A program made the translations under genes and the position numbers. A DNA stretch of 64,000 nucleotides from Magnaporthiopsis rhizophila (Eukaryota > Ascomycota > Sordariomycetes > Magnaporthales > Magnaporthaceae): contig PYSS01000047.1 in the NCBI GenBank assembly GCA_003049465.1, forward strand, positions 164,428 to 228,427, in the 5' to 3' direction. Below the pieces are notes generated by a model. It made no database searches and was not told where the DNA came from. It saw only the letters and a program-made list of their open reading frames with translations. Of the stretch, positions 43,909-56,077 are shown piece after piece. The number at the start of each line of letters is the position of its first letter. Within the stretch, counting starts at the first letter, position 1.

Positions 43909-46250
43909 ATGAAGCTCAAAGAAAGCGTCAATGGCGCCATCTCTGGTGCCCTCGACCGCATCAAGAGCGTCGTCACCCGCATCGACGAGCGCGTGAACCA
44001 GTCCACCTTTGGACGCGTGTTCCGCCTTAGGGGCTGCGGCCATGTGAGCTTCCCCGCTGCCTCCTGCGCCTCTGCGCGAGGTCAACAGCAGTTTGTCTGA
44101 TCAGGGACTGATGTCTGCCGCAGGAGAACGAAATCCACGATGCCACCTTCTCGAGAGAGCTCCGCGCCGGACTAACTACATTTGCCACCATGGTGTACAT
44201 CATCGCCGTCAACGTAAGTACTGCCGTCGCGTTCCCAGCCTCGTCCTTCCGGAGCCGCGATGCTAACACCAGCGAGATGGCAGGCCCACATTCTCGCCGA
44301 CACCGGAGCCAACTGTGTCTGCAAGAACAAGAATGACCTTGGCCTCTGCTCCAACGAGACGGAGTACATCATGTGCCAGAACGGTGAGTCGCATACATCG
44401 TCCCCGGCAAGCAGGGGAGGCTGGGCTGGCCGCTGTTGTTGACTCCAGAATAGAGGTTCGGCGCGATCTTGTCACGGCAACCGCCGCCGTTGCGGGCTTC
44501 TCCAGTATCGTGTTCGGCTTCCTCACCAATCTTCCAGTTGCCTTGGCGTAAGTCCAACCCTCCTGCAGGAGCCATACCACGAGTGCTGGCTGACATAGCT
44601 CTTTCTTGCACCAAGTCCTGGAATGGGTCTCAATGCGTACTTCACCTACCAGGTTGTCGGTGTCCGAGGTTCTGGTGGCATCCCGTATGGCCTGGCCCTG
44701 ACGGCGGTTTTCGTCGAGGGTTTCATATTCATCCTGCTCGCTGTCACTGGCATGCGCCACTGGATGGTCAAGATTATCCCCGGAACCCTCAAGACTGCCT
44801 CGGGTGTCGGCATCGGACTCTTTCTCACCCTGACTGGCATGTCGTACGGGAACGGCATTGGACTCATCACCGGAAGCGTCTCAACGCCTCTCGCCATAGG
44901 CGGCTGCCCGCCGGAGTACCTGATCCGCGGAGAATGCCCTAGAGACATCATGAAGAGCCACAAGGTAAGATGCCCCTGGATCACCAGCTCTTCTGGAAGC
45001 ACTCGAGGATCTATACCTGACAGACAAAACGCAGATGTGGCTGGGGATCTTCGGCGGACTACTCACGGCATGGCTCATGGCGTTCCGAGTTCGGTCGGCC
45101 ATCATCATTGGTGTCGCGGCAGTCTCCATCCTTTCTTGGCCGTAAGTGACAAGATGTTCATTCTAGAGCCCCAGAAAGCGTACTGACACGGGCAAGCACA
45201 GGCGCAATACGTCCATCTCTTATTTCCCCCACACGGCGGAGGGCGACTCACGGTTCGAGTTCTTCAGTCGGATCGTCGAGTTCCACCCCATCAAGCACAC
45301 CCTCAGCGCCCAGGAGTGGGATCTTAGCGGCAAGGGCACTCGCTTCATGATTGCCTTGGTCACGTTTCTGTACGTGGACATCATCGACTGCACGGCCACC
45401 TTGTACTCGATGGCGCGGTTCTGCGGCAAGGTGGACGAGAAGGACGGAGATTTCCCGCGCTCGACGCTGGCATACTGCACCGATGCTGCCCTCATCTCGT
45501 TCGGGTCGCTTCTCGGATGCTCTCCAGTGACGGTGTTTGTGGAGAGTGGCGCCGGCATCGCCGAAGGTGGACGAACCGGCCTCACAGCCATTACGACCGG
45601 CATCTGCTTCCTTCTGGCCATTTTCTTTGCGCCCATCTTCGCGTCCATTCCCCCATGGGCCACCGGCTGCACCCTGATTTTGGTAAGCCCTTTCATCTCC
45701 AAGCTCCAATGCTGGGCATGAACAACATACTTATTATGATATAGGTTGGCTGTTTGATGATCCGGCAGGTGACGTGCGTCAACTGGAACTACATTAGTGA
45801 TGCGCTCCCCTCGTTCGTCACCATTGCCCTCATCCCTTTCAGCTACAGCGTGGCATATGGTCTCATTGCGTAAGTTCATAACCTTCTTCGATGCCTGGCA
45901 TAAATCGTCGCGCGCATTCACTGACAGCATTGCGCAGGGGTATCTTCACATACACGGTCCTCAACTCGCTGATCTGGCTCGTCATCTTTATCAGCCGCGG
46001 CGAGCTGGAGCCCAAGGACTACAGCCTCAAAGAGTACTGGACGTGGAGGCCGGCCGGCAGGAAGCCCTGGCTGATCCGCCTTTTCACCAAGGGCCAGTAC
46101 TGGGCCGAGGAGCGACTTCACTCCAAGCGGGATGCCGAGGAGGAGCGGTCTATCCAGCACTCGCAACGGTCCGCGGCGTCTTCCGAGGAGAAGGCGAACG
46201 AGGAGCAGCCGTCGGCATCATTGCCGCAACCCACCACGGCGCGTCCCTGA
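43909..46250 (+). CDS. azgA: AzgA-type purine transporter
   Basis: Nine exons (43909-44043, 44124-44213, 44284-44383, 44454-44547, 44616-44964, 45035-45141, 45202-45682, 45745-45869, 45938-46250) encode 597 residues, near the 580 of Aspergillus AzgA. AzgA proteins are plasma-membrane H+ symporters for adenine, guanine and hypoxanthine. The family signature regions are present: TFATMVYIIAVNAHIL near the start, APGMGLNAYFTYQ, VTFLYVDIIDCTATLYSMA, and ESGAGIAEGGRTGLTAI; there are about 12-14 hydrophobic helices. The eight introns are 60-80 nt, with GT donors; two use less common acceptors (AATAG and CCAAG), each required to keep the frame (the nearer CAG before exon 4 would give a stop). The charged C-terminal tail (KRDAEEERS onwards) is cytosolic. 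No defects seen. Confidence 0.95.
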
Positions 46251-47119
46251 ACCAAATTGATGCCGTAGCCAAATGAGCGCATTCCCAGGGGCTCACTCAC
46301 GGCATCTCTTCCCCTACGAACAAAACCAGCAACACTTCCCACCAACAACTTGCGCTGTCTTTCGATTTTCGGCGATGTGCACTTCGCTACTATTAGCATT
46401 TGTCAGACGTGGCTTTGGAACATCTTCGATCTCTCCATATGCTTGTCTCGAGAAGGTATTCTTATTTCATGTCAGATTTGGCACAAAATATTACGGAGGG
46501 ATGCGAGCGCATAGAGAGAAGATAGGAGATTTTGGAGCCGTAAAGAAAAAGCACAGCGAGGGCCTCCCACGGAGAAGATCAGAGATCTGAGTAGCCTGCG
46601 AAGTGGAAAGAGACGACTCGGATGGCGCGTAAGGGGATCGATTGCGTTGTGCTCTCATCGAGACTAGGTGGACAAGAAATGAACCGTCTTCGGTTGAAGC
46701 CTCTGGCGTGTTGTTTGTCCTCATGTTGGAGTTCTCTCATGAGGTACCCACATTCAATCCCAGCGTTAACTAAAGCTCCACTCGCACGGCCCCACAGGAG
46801 CATTATCTTATCTCATTGGGTCTCCACTCCGTGTGGTGCCCCGCGAGACCCTGCCCACTGTCCCCGCCTTTTTTTTCGTTCAAAATGACGAAGCTTGTGC
46901 ATCGCAAACCGCATTTCCAGCAAACGCTTTTGCAGACGCCGTCGCTCCAGCCAACACCAATCGTGCGCGCACGTATGAGGTAATAAGCCTTCCTCGCCAA
47001 GAACTTGAATTTCATCTTCTCCGACCAAATCAAACCCACTTTGTGCCGAACGCGCCTGAGCCTTGACTGACCCTGCTCAGCTACTTCTCCTAGGTAGAAC
47101 ACACCTGGAGGCTTTCGCG
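46251..47119. other. Intergenic, 0.87 kb
   Basis: 3' region of azgA and promoter of the UCH gene. No additional gene or distinctive repeat seen. Confidence 0.5.
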
Positions 47120-48343
47120 ATGAGCGGGGGCTGGAACACAAGTATGTCTCGTTTCCTTTCCAACTTCTCATGTAGACACCAGAACTGACCATGACCACCT
47201 GTGACCACAGTCGAGTCCGATGCGGTATGCTCTCCCCCCGACCACTGCCGCCCCATCACAGCCAGCGAACCTGTCCAGCCACGAGACCGAAATCGAGAGT
47301 CCAAGATGAGCAGGGATAGGAGAGGCTGATCAAGCGGCGCGCGCGCACACATACAGGGCGTCTTCACATATCTGCTGGAGGAGCTCGGGGTCAAGGACGT
47401 GCAGTTCGAGGAGCTGTTGAGCCTGGACCCGGACGACCTAGCAGAGCTACACCCCGTCTACGGCGTCATATTCCTCTTCAAGTACCCGACCAACACCCCC
47501 TACACGGCGCGCGACAAGCCGCTGGACGGCGAGTTCGACCACCCCGCGGCCGAGCGCCTCTTCTTTGCCGCCCAGACCATCCAGAACGCGTGCGGCACCC
47601 AGGCCCTGCTCTCGGTGCTGCTCAACAAGGTCGGCGATGACAGTGACGACGATGACGACGATAAAGACCAGCGCGTCGACATCGGCCCAGCCCTCCGCGA
47701 CTTCCGCGACTTCACCATGCCGCTCCCCGCCGAGTTCCGCGGCGAGGCCCTCTCTAACTCGGAGCTGATCCGGGGCGTGCACAACAGCTTCGCGCGCTCG
47801 TCCCCCTTCGCCGACGAGACCAACCGCGCGGCCCTCGACGGCGAGGACGCCGACGACGCCTTCCACTTCATCGCCTACACCTCCATCAACGGCACCCTGT
47901 ACGAGCTCGACGGCCTGCAGCCCGCGCCCATTAGCCACGGCCCTTGCCCTGCGGGTGGGGAGGCGTTTGCGACAAAAGTGATGGAGGTGCTCCGCCGCCG
48001 CGTCGCGCGCTACGAGGCCTCCGAGATCCGCTTCAACCTGCTCGCCATGGTGCGCGACCTCCGCATCCAGGCCGCCGAGCTGGGCGACGCCGACGCCGCC
48101 GACACGGAGCGCAGGAAGCGCCGCGCCTGGCGCATCGAGAACGCGCTGCGCCGCCACAACTTTGTCGGCTTCGCCGGCGAGGTGCTCAAGGGCGTCGTCG
48201 CGGCGAAGCTCGAGCAGGGTGGGGATGCTGCTTATGACAGCTGGGTCGCCCAGGCAAAGGAGAAGATGGTGGCCAGGATAGAGGAACGCAAGAAGGCGCG
48301 GGCTGGTGGCGGCGGCGGCGGGGATACTGATATGGAGGGTTAA
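47120..48343 (+). CDS. uch2: UCH37-type ubiquitin C-terminal hydrolase
   Basis: Exons 47120-47141, 47211-47224 and 47357-48343 give 340 residues; the two tiny 5' exons encode MSGGWNT and IESDA. A peptidase C12 domain fills most of the protein. The catalytic set is complete: oxyanion Gln85 and nucleophile Cys91 in FFAAQTIQNACGTQ, His182 in DAFHF, and Asp197 in LYELDG. The C-terminal region keeps the UCH37/UCHL5 extension (RAWRIENALRRHNFVGF), the segment that in human UCHL5 contacts the proteasome subunit Rpn13, so this is the proteasome-associated class (uch2 in fission yeast) rather than short YUH1. It trims ubiquitin from chain ends. An acidic insert (SDDDDDDKDQ) interrupts the domain after VLLNKV, in the crossover-loop region. 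Intron 2 is 132 nt; both introns have GTATG donors. Confidence 0.95.
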
Positions 48344-48823
48344 TACTGGGACGGATGTCTATTTGAGGCTGTTGGGCGACTGGGTGTCGCTAGCTATTTG
48401 TCCCCATCTCTATTATAGCCGCGCGATTTCGACCTAGACGCTTGCCCACGGAACGATAATGACCCCCAAAGACTAAACGGACCAAATACAAGTGCAGCAC
48501 ATGTGTCCGCGAGGATGCCAATTCTGTTCTTTTTAGGATTACATGTTGCCGGTCAGGCGTCGCTTCACAGTGCTGTAATCATGGTGGCTTCCAAGCAGGC
48601 TCTAAAGAGTACGCCTCCCAACTCCGCTCATTTTACTCCGTGCTGTTTTGGTTTTGTATCCCCCGATCGATCCTATATCACAGGAAAAAAAATACAGCAA
48701 CAAAACATTAGTTCTTGCCATGCCATCTCAGCAAAGGCATGTAATAATCGGTGTTCGTCAAAAGTGATTTGATAAGCAAGAACGAGAAAGAAAAAGATAA
48801 CATCGAAGTTTGTCCTAGACGCA
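48344..48823. other. Convergent 3' spacer, 0.48 kb
   Basis: The UCH gene and HRD1 end towards each other here. No gene or clear repeat seen. Confidence 0.5.
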
Positions 48824-51653
48824 TCAGTCATCGCCTTCGGCCTCCTCAACCGCCACAGCCCTAGCTTTGCCATTGCCGGCTTCATCGCCGTTCTGACGGG
48901 CGGCGGCGCTACCCCCTGCCCCAGACTGCTCGCCGCCGGGCCTGGAGGCAGGCGTGCTGCTACCGAACATCTGTGCCGATCCACCCCAGACTGGCGGTGA
49001 AGTCGAAGAAGCGGGAGCAGTGTCCGGAGCCTGCTCAGGCGCGGCAGTGCCCGACGGGGCTTGCCCCGCGGCAGGCTCTAGCCCCTCGCCTCCCCAGCCT
49101 TCATCCTCGGCGCCGTCTACTGCGGGTGGTGCGGGGGATGAAGGGCCGCCACCGGATACGCCATCAACGACGGGAGGCCGCATTGGGGAAGTCGCAGCGG
49201 CCGTTACGCTAGGGGTGTTGGCAGAGGGCTGGGCCGCCTGAACACCACCACCCGCCTGAGCCGCGGCGTGGCCTTGTCCTGGTCCGCTGGAGGCCACCTG
49301 AGCCGCGGCTTGGCCCTGCCCTGAGCCGCTGGGTTCGCCTGCTGCTGTCGCCAGGTCTGAACGCTGGAGTGGTAGGAGTGTCCATCCATGGGGGATCGTG
49401 ACACCCTCCGGAAGGTCCGGGCTGCCAGAAGGGATGGCGGTGGCGTTGGGGGTTGAAACATGTCGACTGACGGGCGTTCCAGGTTGGAGACGCTGCAGAA
49501 TCTGAGCGACATTTGGGGGAATTGGAGGCACCTCAGGTGGTTGAGGCCCGGCCGGCGGGTGGGCCGCACCAACTGCCGGCGCAGGGGCAGGTTGTGGTCG
49601 ATTTTGAGCACCTGGGTTACGAGCGACCAGTATGTTCCGAGGAGGAACCGGTGGCGAATATGCCGCTGCGAGGAGTTGGGCCTGGCGCATACGGATAAGT
49701 TCGATATGTTCGATAAGCAGGCGCAGTGTTTGGGCCTCGTTCTCGGCCAGGCGCAGTGAGATGGTCTCGTTTTGTATGTTCCGTTCCACCGCCCGCAGTT
49801 GTTCCCGTATCAAAACTGTGCTCATCGGTGGTGCAGGGTTGGGAAGCGCTCCTGCCGCAGCTGGCTGGAGTTGTTGGGCTGCTGGTTGAGCATTCTGGGC
49901 GGCTGCTGGTTGGGCGTTCTGGGCAGGTGCGCCAGCGAGGGCGGCGGCGGCGTCTTCGCGTGGCACGCCCATCATCTCGGCCATGTCTTGGAAATCCGCT
50001 GGGGCGCCCTGCGCAAACCCAAGCCTTATCGGGCCAAAGTTGAACATCCTCACGTTGGCGCGACCCTGCCGTGGCGGCCGCCCCTGCCGGTTATCCGGTG
50101 CCCCCGGTGCGGCAGGTCCTGCCCCAGCGCGGTTGGGTGCAAAGCCGCCGCCGGGCCGTTGCGCGGCACCGTTCCTGTTCCCGTCGGCGTCCACTCCGTT
50201 CATTACTACCGATCTTCGGCACGTGGGGCACACTTGTTGGCGCTCGAGCCAGCTCTTCAGACAACCAAAGTGAAGAATGTGACCGCACGGCAGCTTCTTG
50301 GGGCGGGTGCGCTCGACGTGGGAGACGTCTTCCGGGTTCCACTGACGCATCTCCTCGCGGCAGATGATGCACGTGTTCTCCCGGGCGAGGTCCTCTTGGG
50401 TGGCATCGGGGTATCGACCCAGGTCCTTGACAGCCTGGCGGTATCGCAGGAGCGCCCCCAACCGCTTGATGAAAGACCTCGTAGTCATGAAGAGATCCCT
50501 CATGATGTGGAGCGGGAGACCAGAGAAAATGGCCAGTACCAAGAAGAAGACGGAATACAGGGCAAGCTTGACGAAGTCTGGCCAGGATGATCAGCTATTA
50601 GCCCAAGATCCTGCGTCATGCCGACTGCCAAATGGAGAGAAGGTGGGGGTGCACGGTGCATGCATACCTGCAATGAGGTCAAGGAGCAATATCCAATGCC
50701 CCTTGGACTCCCAACCGGGGACCTCGATGTCCATTTCCTCGACATCGTTCTCGTCGGGCAAGGGGTCTTCGTACTCGGCGTCTGTTGCCTGCCCGCTCTC
50801 GCGACGGCGCAGGATGTCTGCCCTCTGCTCCCGGATGTGACGGCGGCGCGTCTCGAGGCCGTGCTGCATCTGGGCCTTGAGCACGCGCTGCTCGTAGAGC
50901 GAGACGACGTACCGGAGAGACGTCTGGGTTGACGAGACGAGGAGGATTGCGAACTCGAACAGGAACATAACCATCATGCCAAACTCGGCTGCGCGCACGA
51001 CAGTGCGGGTGGCGTAGAGGCACATGGTGAAGTTGTAAAGCAGGCTCAGGGCGAGCGAGCCGATGAGGCGGGCGTGGAAGAGCCGGGGGTTGGCCGGGGG
51101 CTGCTGCTCCAGGATCTCGACCCTGCCGTCGCCGATCCAGGCCCAGACCTTTCCGGTCAGGAGAGCGGTGAACATTATCATGGAGAATGCGCCGAGGTCG
51201 TCCTTGAAGAGGGTCATCGCCAAGCACGTCTCGGTGACGGCGATCCAGCCCTTGTCGTATAGCTGCTCGACCTCGACGGGACGGAGCTGCCCGAAGCACA
51301 GCCGTTGGAGGCCATAGACGAAGCCGGTGTAGATGAGAAGGATGACGTTGACGACGATCTAGACGGTGCCGGGGTCGGGATGGTTAGCGCCGGGCCACGG
51401 AGCCGGGGTCGGCGGGCAGTCGTACCATTATGGATATGTTGCTTTGCGACAGGTGAACCATGGCCGAGTAGAAGTTGGCTCGCTGGTGGAAGGCCGAAGC
51501 CACCACCGCGCCGGCCAGGGCCGTCGAGGCCTGTTGGGATCGCGATGACACATGAGTGGTTAGCTGCAAGACGTGGAAGTTGGCGACATGCGAGTCCCAG
51601 TGCGGCGGCAGATGGCGAGCCTAGCTTACCCCGGCATACCAAGCCAAGCGCAT
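48824..51653 (-). CDS. hrd1: HRD1 ER-associated RING ubiquitin ligase
   Basis: Four exons on the minus strand (51653-51630, 51530-51426, 51358-50668, 50577-48824) encode 857 residues. HRD1 (synoviolin) is the ER-membrane ubiquitin ligase that retrotranslocates and marks misfolded proteins for the proteasome. The first exon encodes only MRLAWYAG; the continuation ASTALAGAVVASAFHQRANF and LCFGQLRPVEVEQLY are hallmark HRD1 sequence. Hydrophobic helices fill residues 1 to about 290. A RING-H2 domain follows at about 343-393: CIIC, LPCGHILHFGCL and CPTC supply the zinc ligands. The remaining 460 residues are disordered, rich in Ala, Pro and Gln, ending in acidic VEEAEGDD; yeast HRD1 also has a long disordered tail. 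Introns are 67-99 nt. It is transcribed away from the decarboxylase-like gene, sharing an 880-bp promoter interval. Confidence 0.95.
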
Positions 51654-52535
51654 TGCGTCGATGTCGTGTGGCGCGCGCCGTCTGCTCCTCTTGGTTTCGA
51701 AGCCGCCTGCAGAATCGATGACAGCGGCTCAAAGAGTGTAGGGTTCAGCACGGATTAGCGTTAGGAGCCCATTGTTTCCGTGTCCTGCGGAGGTGGTGGT
51801 TGTGGCCGGCGGAGAGGCCGGAGCTTGGGGTGGTTGATGCCACGTTTGGCCGCTTGGTGTTGGAGTCGTGGCCAGTGCTCGAGATGACGCAGCACGGCTT
51901 GCAACTGTGACAAACCCCCGTCGTTCAATTGGAGACTGAGCACGTGATAGCTCCCTGCAAGCTGTCCGTTCAAACTGACAACTGACTCATGCGACCCCTC
52001 ATTCGTTCGTCACACCGCGGTGACTGCAGTTGAATGCAGGAGCAGTCAATCAAAGATGGGATGGGTAAATCCATGACATAGTTCGGATCGTCCAGGCTCC
52101 CGCTCACTCATGGTCAAGAGTCATACCTCAATGGAGCCTGGGGACGATGTGCAAGTGTCTCTGACTATCTGACCCCCAGTAGACTAAGACTCCATCTTCC
52201 CCGTCCGCCTCCCCCGTCGGCCGTATCAGGGCGATGAGCGGGTCTCCGGCAATTGCACATGGGCCGAACTGACGGCGAGGGTGCGAGTTCGGATGCCTGT
52301 CGTGACGCCGACACTGTCGGTCAGACGAACGACGTCTCTCCGCCTTGGGCTTCCGTAGCCAGAGAGGGCTTGGCCATAGATACATCCATCCGGGCTCGTA
52401 GAAAACATCAAATCACCAACCGGAAACCCCCTGCTGGTGTTGGCGGCTCCTTTTCTCAACTGGCGCCCGCCGGATCGGCTTATATCCGAAACACGGGCGT
52501 TGCCGAGGTCCAGCCGAGCCTCCGCATCCGCCACC
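51654..52535. promoter_or_regulatory. Shared divergent promoter interval
   Basis: 882 bp between the HRD1 start (minus) and the start of the decarboxylase-like gene (plus), so it must hold both promoters. A CTTATATCC element at about 52,479-52,487 lies about 50 bp before the plus-strand ATG. No unfolded-protein-response element was identified with confidence. Confidence 0.5.
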
Positions 52536-53485
52536 ATGGCCGCCTCACTCCCGGCCATCATCACTCCGTCGCTTCTAGCCACCATCCGCAAGCAGCCAAA
52601 TCTACCCCGGAATACGTGGTATTTCGTAACCGCCACCACCCTAACCGTGCTCAACCGGCCAGATGAGATCCCGACCGTCTTCAAGCACGCTCTGAAGGCT
52701 CCGGATGCCGGCTCTAACCCCGGTCCGTCTCCGGAGGAGCAGCTGAGCATATCCCGCCGCATCCGGGAAGCTCTGGTCAAGACGGCCGCCATCGGAGGCC
52801 TTCCCAAGGTAGGTGTTACCTTTCGAGCCCGGACTTGGACACAGAAAGACTGCTGACAGGTCTGTTGAACAAAGACCATTAATGCACTGATGGAGCTCAA
52901 GAAGCACACGCCGCCGCACCTCGTCGACGAACCGCTGGCCTACTCACCCACCTCGCGCGCAGTTGAGATGTACGACGTGCCGTCGTCGCAGATCCTGCAC
53001 CGCGGACAGCGTTTCTTCGACATGGTCTACGGCAAGGTCTCGAAACGAGTCATGGGGCAGATGGACCGCTCAGGCACCGAGGACCTCGGCCTGACCGCAC
53101 GGCTCGTCTACGGCTACCTCCTGAGCAACACGGCCGTCCTTACACCGGCCGAGACCTCTTTTGTCCTCATTGCAGGCCTAGTGCCGCAGGATGTAAGTCT
53201 TTTTGCTGCATGCTGCCAGTTCTATATATCATGGAGCATCGGAGCCGCCAGGAGAAGGGCAAAACACGACATGACTAACCACGGCAAACTACACCACCGC
53301 ACCCACAGGTCAACCCGCAACTCAAGGGCCACCTCAAGGGCGCGCTCAACGGCGGCGCCACAGTGGAGGAGGTTAGGGCCGTCAGGAACATCTCCATGGC
53401 CATCTGCGAGGCGTCCGGCATGAAGATGCTCGACTCCTCTGCCCCAGGCGGTTGGGGCTGGCGAAGCGATCCCGCTACCCTGTAA
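52536..53485 (+). CDS. Carboxymuconolactone-decarboxylase/AhpD-like protein
   Basis: Exons 52536-52808, 52875-53192 and 53309-53485 give 255 residues. The start follows a CCACC context. Helical sequence with the pattern of AhpD-like proteins: RRIREALVKTAAIGGLPKTIN at about 80-94, FFDMVYGKVSKRVMGQMDRSG, and TPAETSFVLIAGLVPQDVNPQLKGHLKGALNGG near the C-terminus. The redox CxxC of bacterial AhpD is absent, so peroxidase-type activity is not expected. Family members include the gamma-carboxymuconolactone decarboxylases, but fungal homologues of this type are uncharacterised. No signal peptide is seen. Introns are 66 and 116 nt; the first has CTGAC just before its acceptor region. Confidence 0.8.
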
Positions 53486-56050
53486 GCGGAATCGGGCCCG
53501 GGCAGTCGGGACAAGTTGAATCCGCGGCCAGGGAGGTGGGCAAAAGCAATCTCCCTCCTCGCCCAACCCCGATGGAGACTAGGTCGGGGGGGGCACATGC
53601 TACGAGCTGGCGACGTTTGCCGCTCCAGCAGAACCGAACGGACGGACTGTCTGGTGGCGGTGAAGCAGGGAGTGAGTGTGGTACGATGGCTTTGCCTAGC
53701 TTCGAACTACGATCATGTGCACACGGGCATTGGCCAGATTCTTTTATTCTGTAGGTATATGATAGGGCTCTGGGCGTCTACGCCTCACCCGGCATAGGCA
53801 CAAGCGGGCTTGCAAAACCCCAGTTGTATCCACCGATATCGACCTCTAGAAAGAGCCTAGATCATCGAGGGGGTGCGAGTGAATGAGCGAGTTCACTCGA
53901 AGCCGCCTAGTGCGTCCGTAGCACATCGGTGACATGATGATAATTTGTGACCAGGACCGGCTCCCGCCACACCCGAGAGAGATGAGGAGGAGCGGAATTC
54001 TCCTTGCTTTTTCCTTCGTGGCAGCCGCTTCCTGCCTCCTACGTATCGGAACAAATCAACGTTATATGGGCGGCAATGCAAAAGGCGGCCGAGAAGGGAA
54101 TAAACAAGCGAGATATAGGTTGCATAAAAAAGAAACACGGGACATGAAGAGATACCATGTCATGTACACGGAGCATGCCCAATGGTGTGCCAGGAAGTTG
54201 GGCGCCAGCCTACCAGCGTGTTGTCCCCTTGCTCGTCACACGGGTCTGGACTCCGGACACATCTTCTCCGTCCCCCATGGTGCGGCTCAAAGAAACACAC
54301 ACCCACAAGGCTGGGACGCTGGCAAAGCCGTCCTGGCCAAGGGGATGGGTAGGTATCGCACTCCCCCATATCCCGCATGTAAATCCACCCGTTGAGGCGT
54401 TCGCTAGTTTTCGGCTAGAGGCTTTTTTGGCAAAGGCACAACCCACCCACAACGACAAAAGGACTCCCGTGAGGAAGTCGGCGAATCAGGTGTGTCGGAT
54501 GGCGATAACGCCCTCGCCGGATGGTGGTGGTGGGCGGCGGCACAGAGCAGAAGCAGGGCAGGACAGGGCAGGGGCAGGGTGCTTCACACGGGCCGTACAA
54601 GGGGGGGTGTGGGCAGAGAGGAGGAAAGGTTTTACGTTTATGCTGATCACCGCAGGGGCTCATGAGGGATGGGCCAATCCGGGACCCCCGCGCGACGCCG
54701 GCGGGCCAGCCTAGAGCTGGGGATCCTTCCTTGGACGTATGTTCCTTTTGTCCCAAAGGAGAAAGTTTGGGAGATCCGAAACCGGTGGTTGGGGAGGCAC
54801 GGGTGAAGAAAAAAAAAAAAAGCACATCACACACTTCTGGCTTGCCGGACAGAGCGGCACGTCCCTTCACGAGCTTGGTTAGAAGGATGGGATGGATGGA
54901 TGGAGGGATTGTTGATCATCTATCCGAAAACATCGTAGCCGGGGAAATTCGCACCCTGGTTGACACGCTGATCACTGCTTTCATGCGTTGGCAGATGTGG
55001 TGCTGGGAGAAAAAAAGAGGCTGCTTACTGTCATGGGTTGGAAGCCCGGATCCGGGGTGCCTAATATTTGCTTAGACGGGCTATCACTATGTCCGTCGGT
55101 CGATCTCTATCCCGCCGGCCACCTGATGGTTGGACTGGCTGGTGACCTCATGTCCATGTCAGGAAGCATTTGTTTCTGTAAGCCAAGCTACGCAGGAGGA
55201 TCATGAAGTGTGAAACCAGGAGGCCGGGAGGAGCTTTTACCCTGATGGTGGGAAAGCTACCCCTGGGCAACAACCAAACAAAACAAAAAAGGGCTAAACA
55301 TCATCAGGGCGTTGGCGAGCTTGTCCTTACACTGCTAGTTAGTGCCTTTTACTCCCCGCCACCAAAACGTGTGCACCCAGGAACCAAGAACACGCACATA
55401 ACACAACGGGCTAGAGGCCGCCCAACGCACATGGGAGCGCTTCCACGTCCCGCGTGACGCAGACACGACGATCTGGTGCCCAGACGGGTATATCGCGATA
55501 ACGAATGTCTTTCCGAATAGAGACTGGCTGGCCGCAGGGCTGGCCGCCCTGCTGCGTGGCGAGTTTGTGACACCTACAACTGGCTGTCCTTCCCTGCCTC
55601 GACATGCCTAGCTAGTCCGTAGACTAGTCTCTGTGTGTGAGGGTAGCTTTTTCCCCCTCCCCGCAAAGGCGGCAGAAAAAAAACATAGAGGCGGGTAGAC
55701 GGTCCTAGGTCGGCACTGGTGGCTTGAGGAGGAGGGGGCTGGTCCTCGGATGATCCCCAATGCGCTACGGGAAACGCTGAGGCGCATCCGAGATTGCCTG
55801 AGTGAGGAGGGGACGGCATCCATCGAGATGGATTGCTTGGTAAACGCACGCCCCTCCTATTTTCAGACTGATGTTGCTGTTGTTGTTCTTCTCCAGAGGG
55901 GAGGGAGGAAGGGAAGGCCCCCGCCCCGTCGATAGATCCCTGGCGGTTTAGCCCCGATTTGTGTCTGTTTGGGAGATGATGTTGATATTTTCTTTTGCTG
56001 TGACGGCAGTTTCGATAGGAAGCGCATTGAACTCACGTAGGATTCCTCCC

Positions 56051-56077
56051 AGGACCAGGACCAGGACCAGGACCAGG
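56051..56077. repeat. AGGACC hexamer tandem repeat
   Basis: Four full AGGACC units plus a partial copy, in a non-coding stretch. Probably a simple minisatellite. Confidence 0.9.

Noticed and set aside
43247..43912. 221-codon frame upstream of azgA
   Set aside because: CT-rich leader translated as Pro/Ser; it ends just inside the azgA start in a different frame and has no protein features.
54157..54714. 185-codon frame in the right arm
   Set aside because: No domain, signal or helix pattern and no splice continuation; overlapped by several frames on the other strand.
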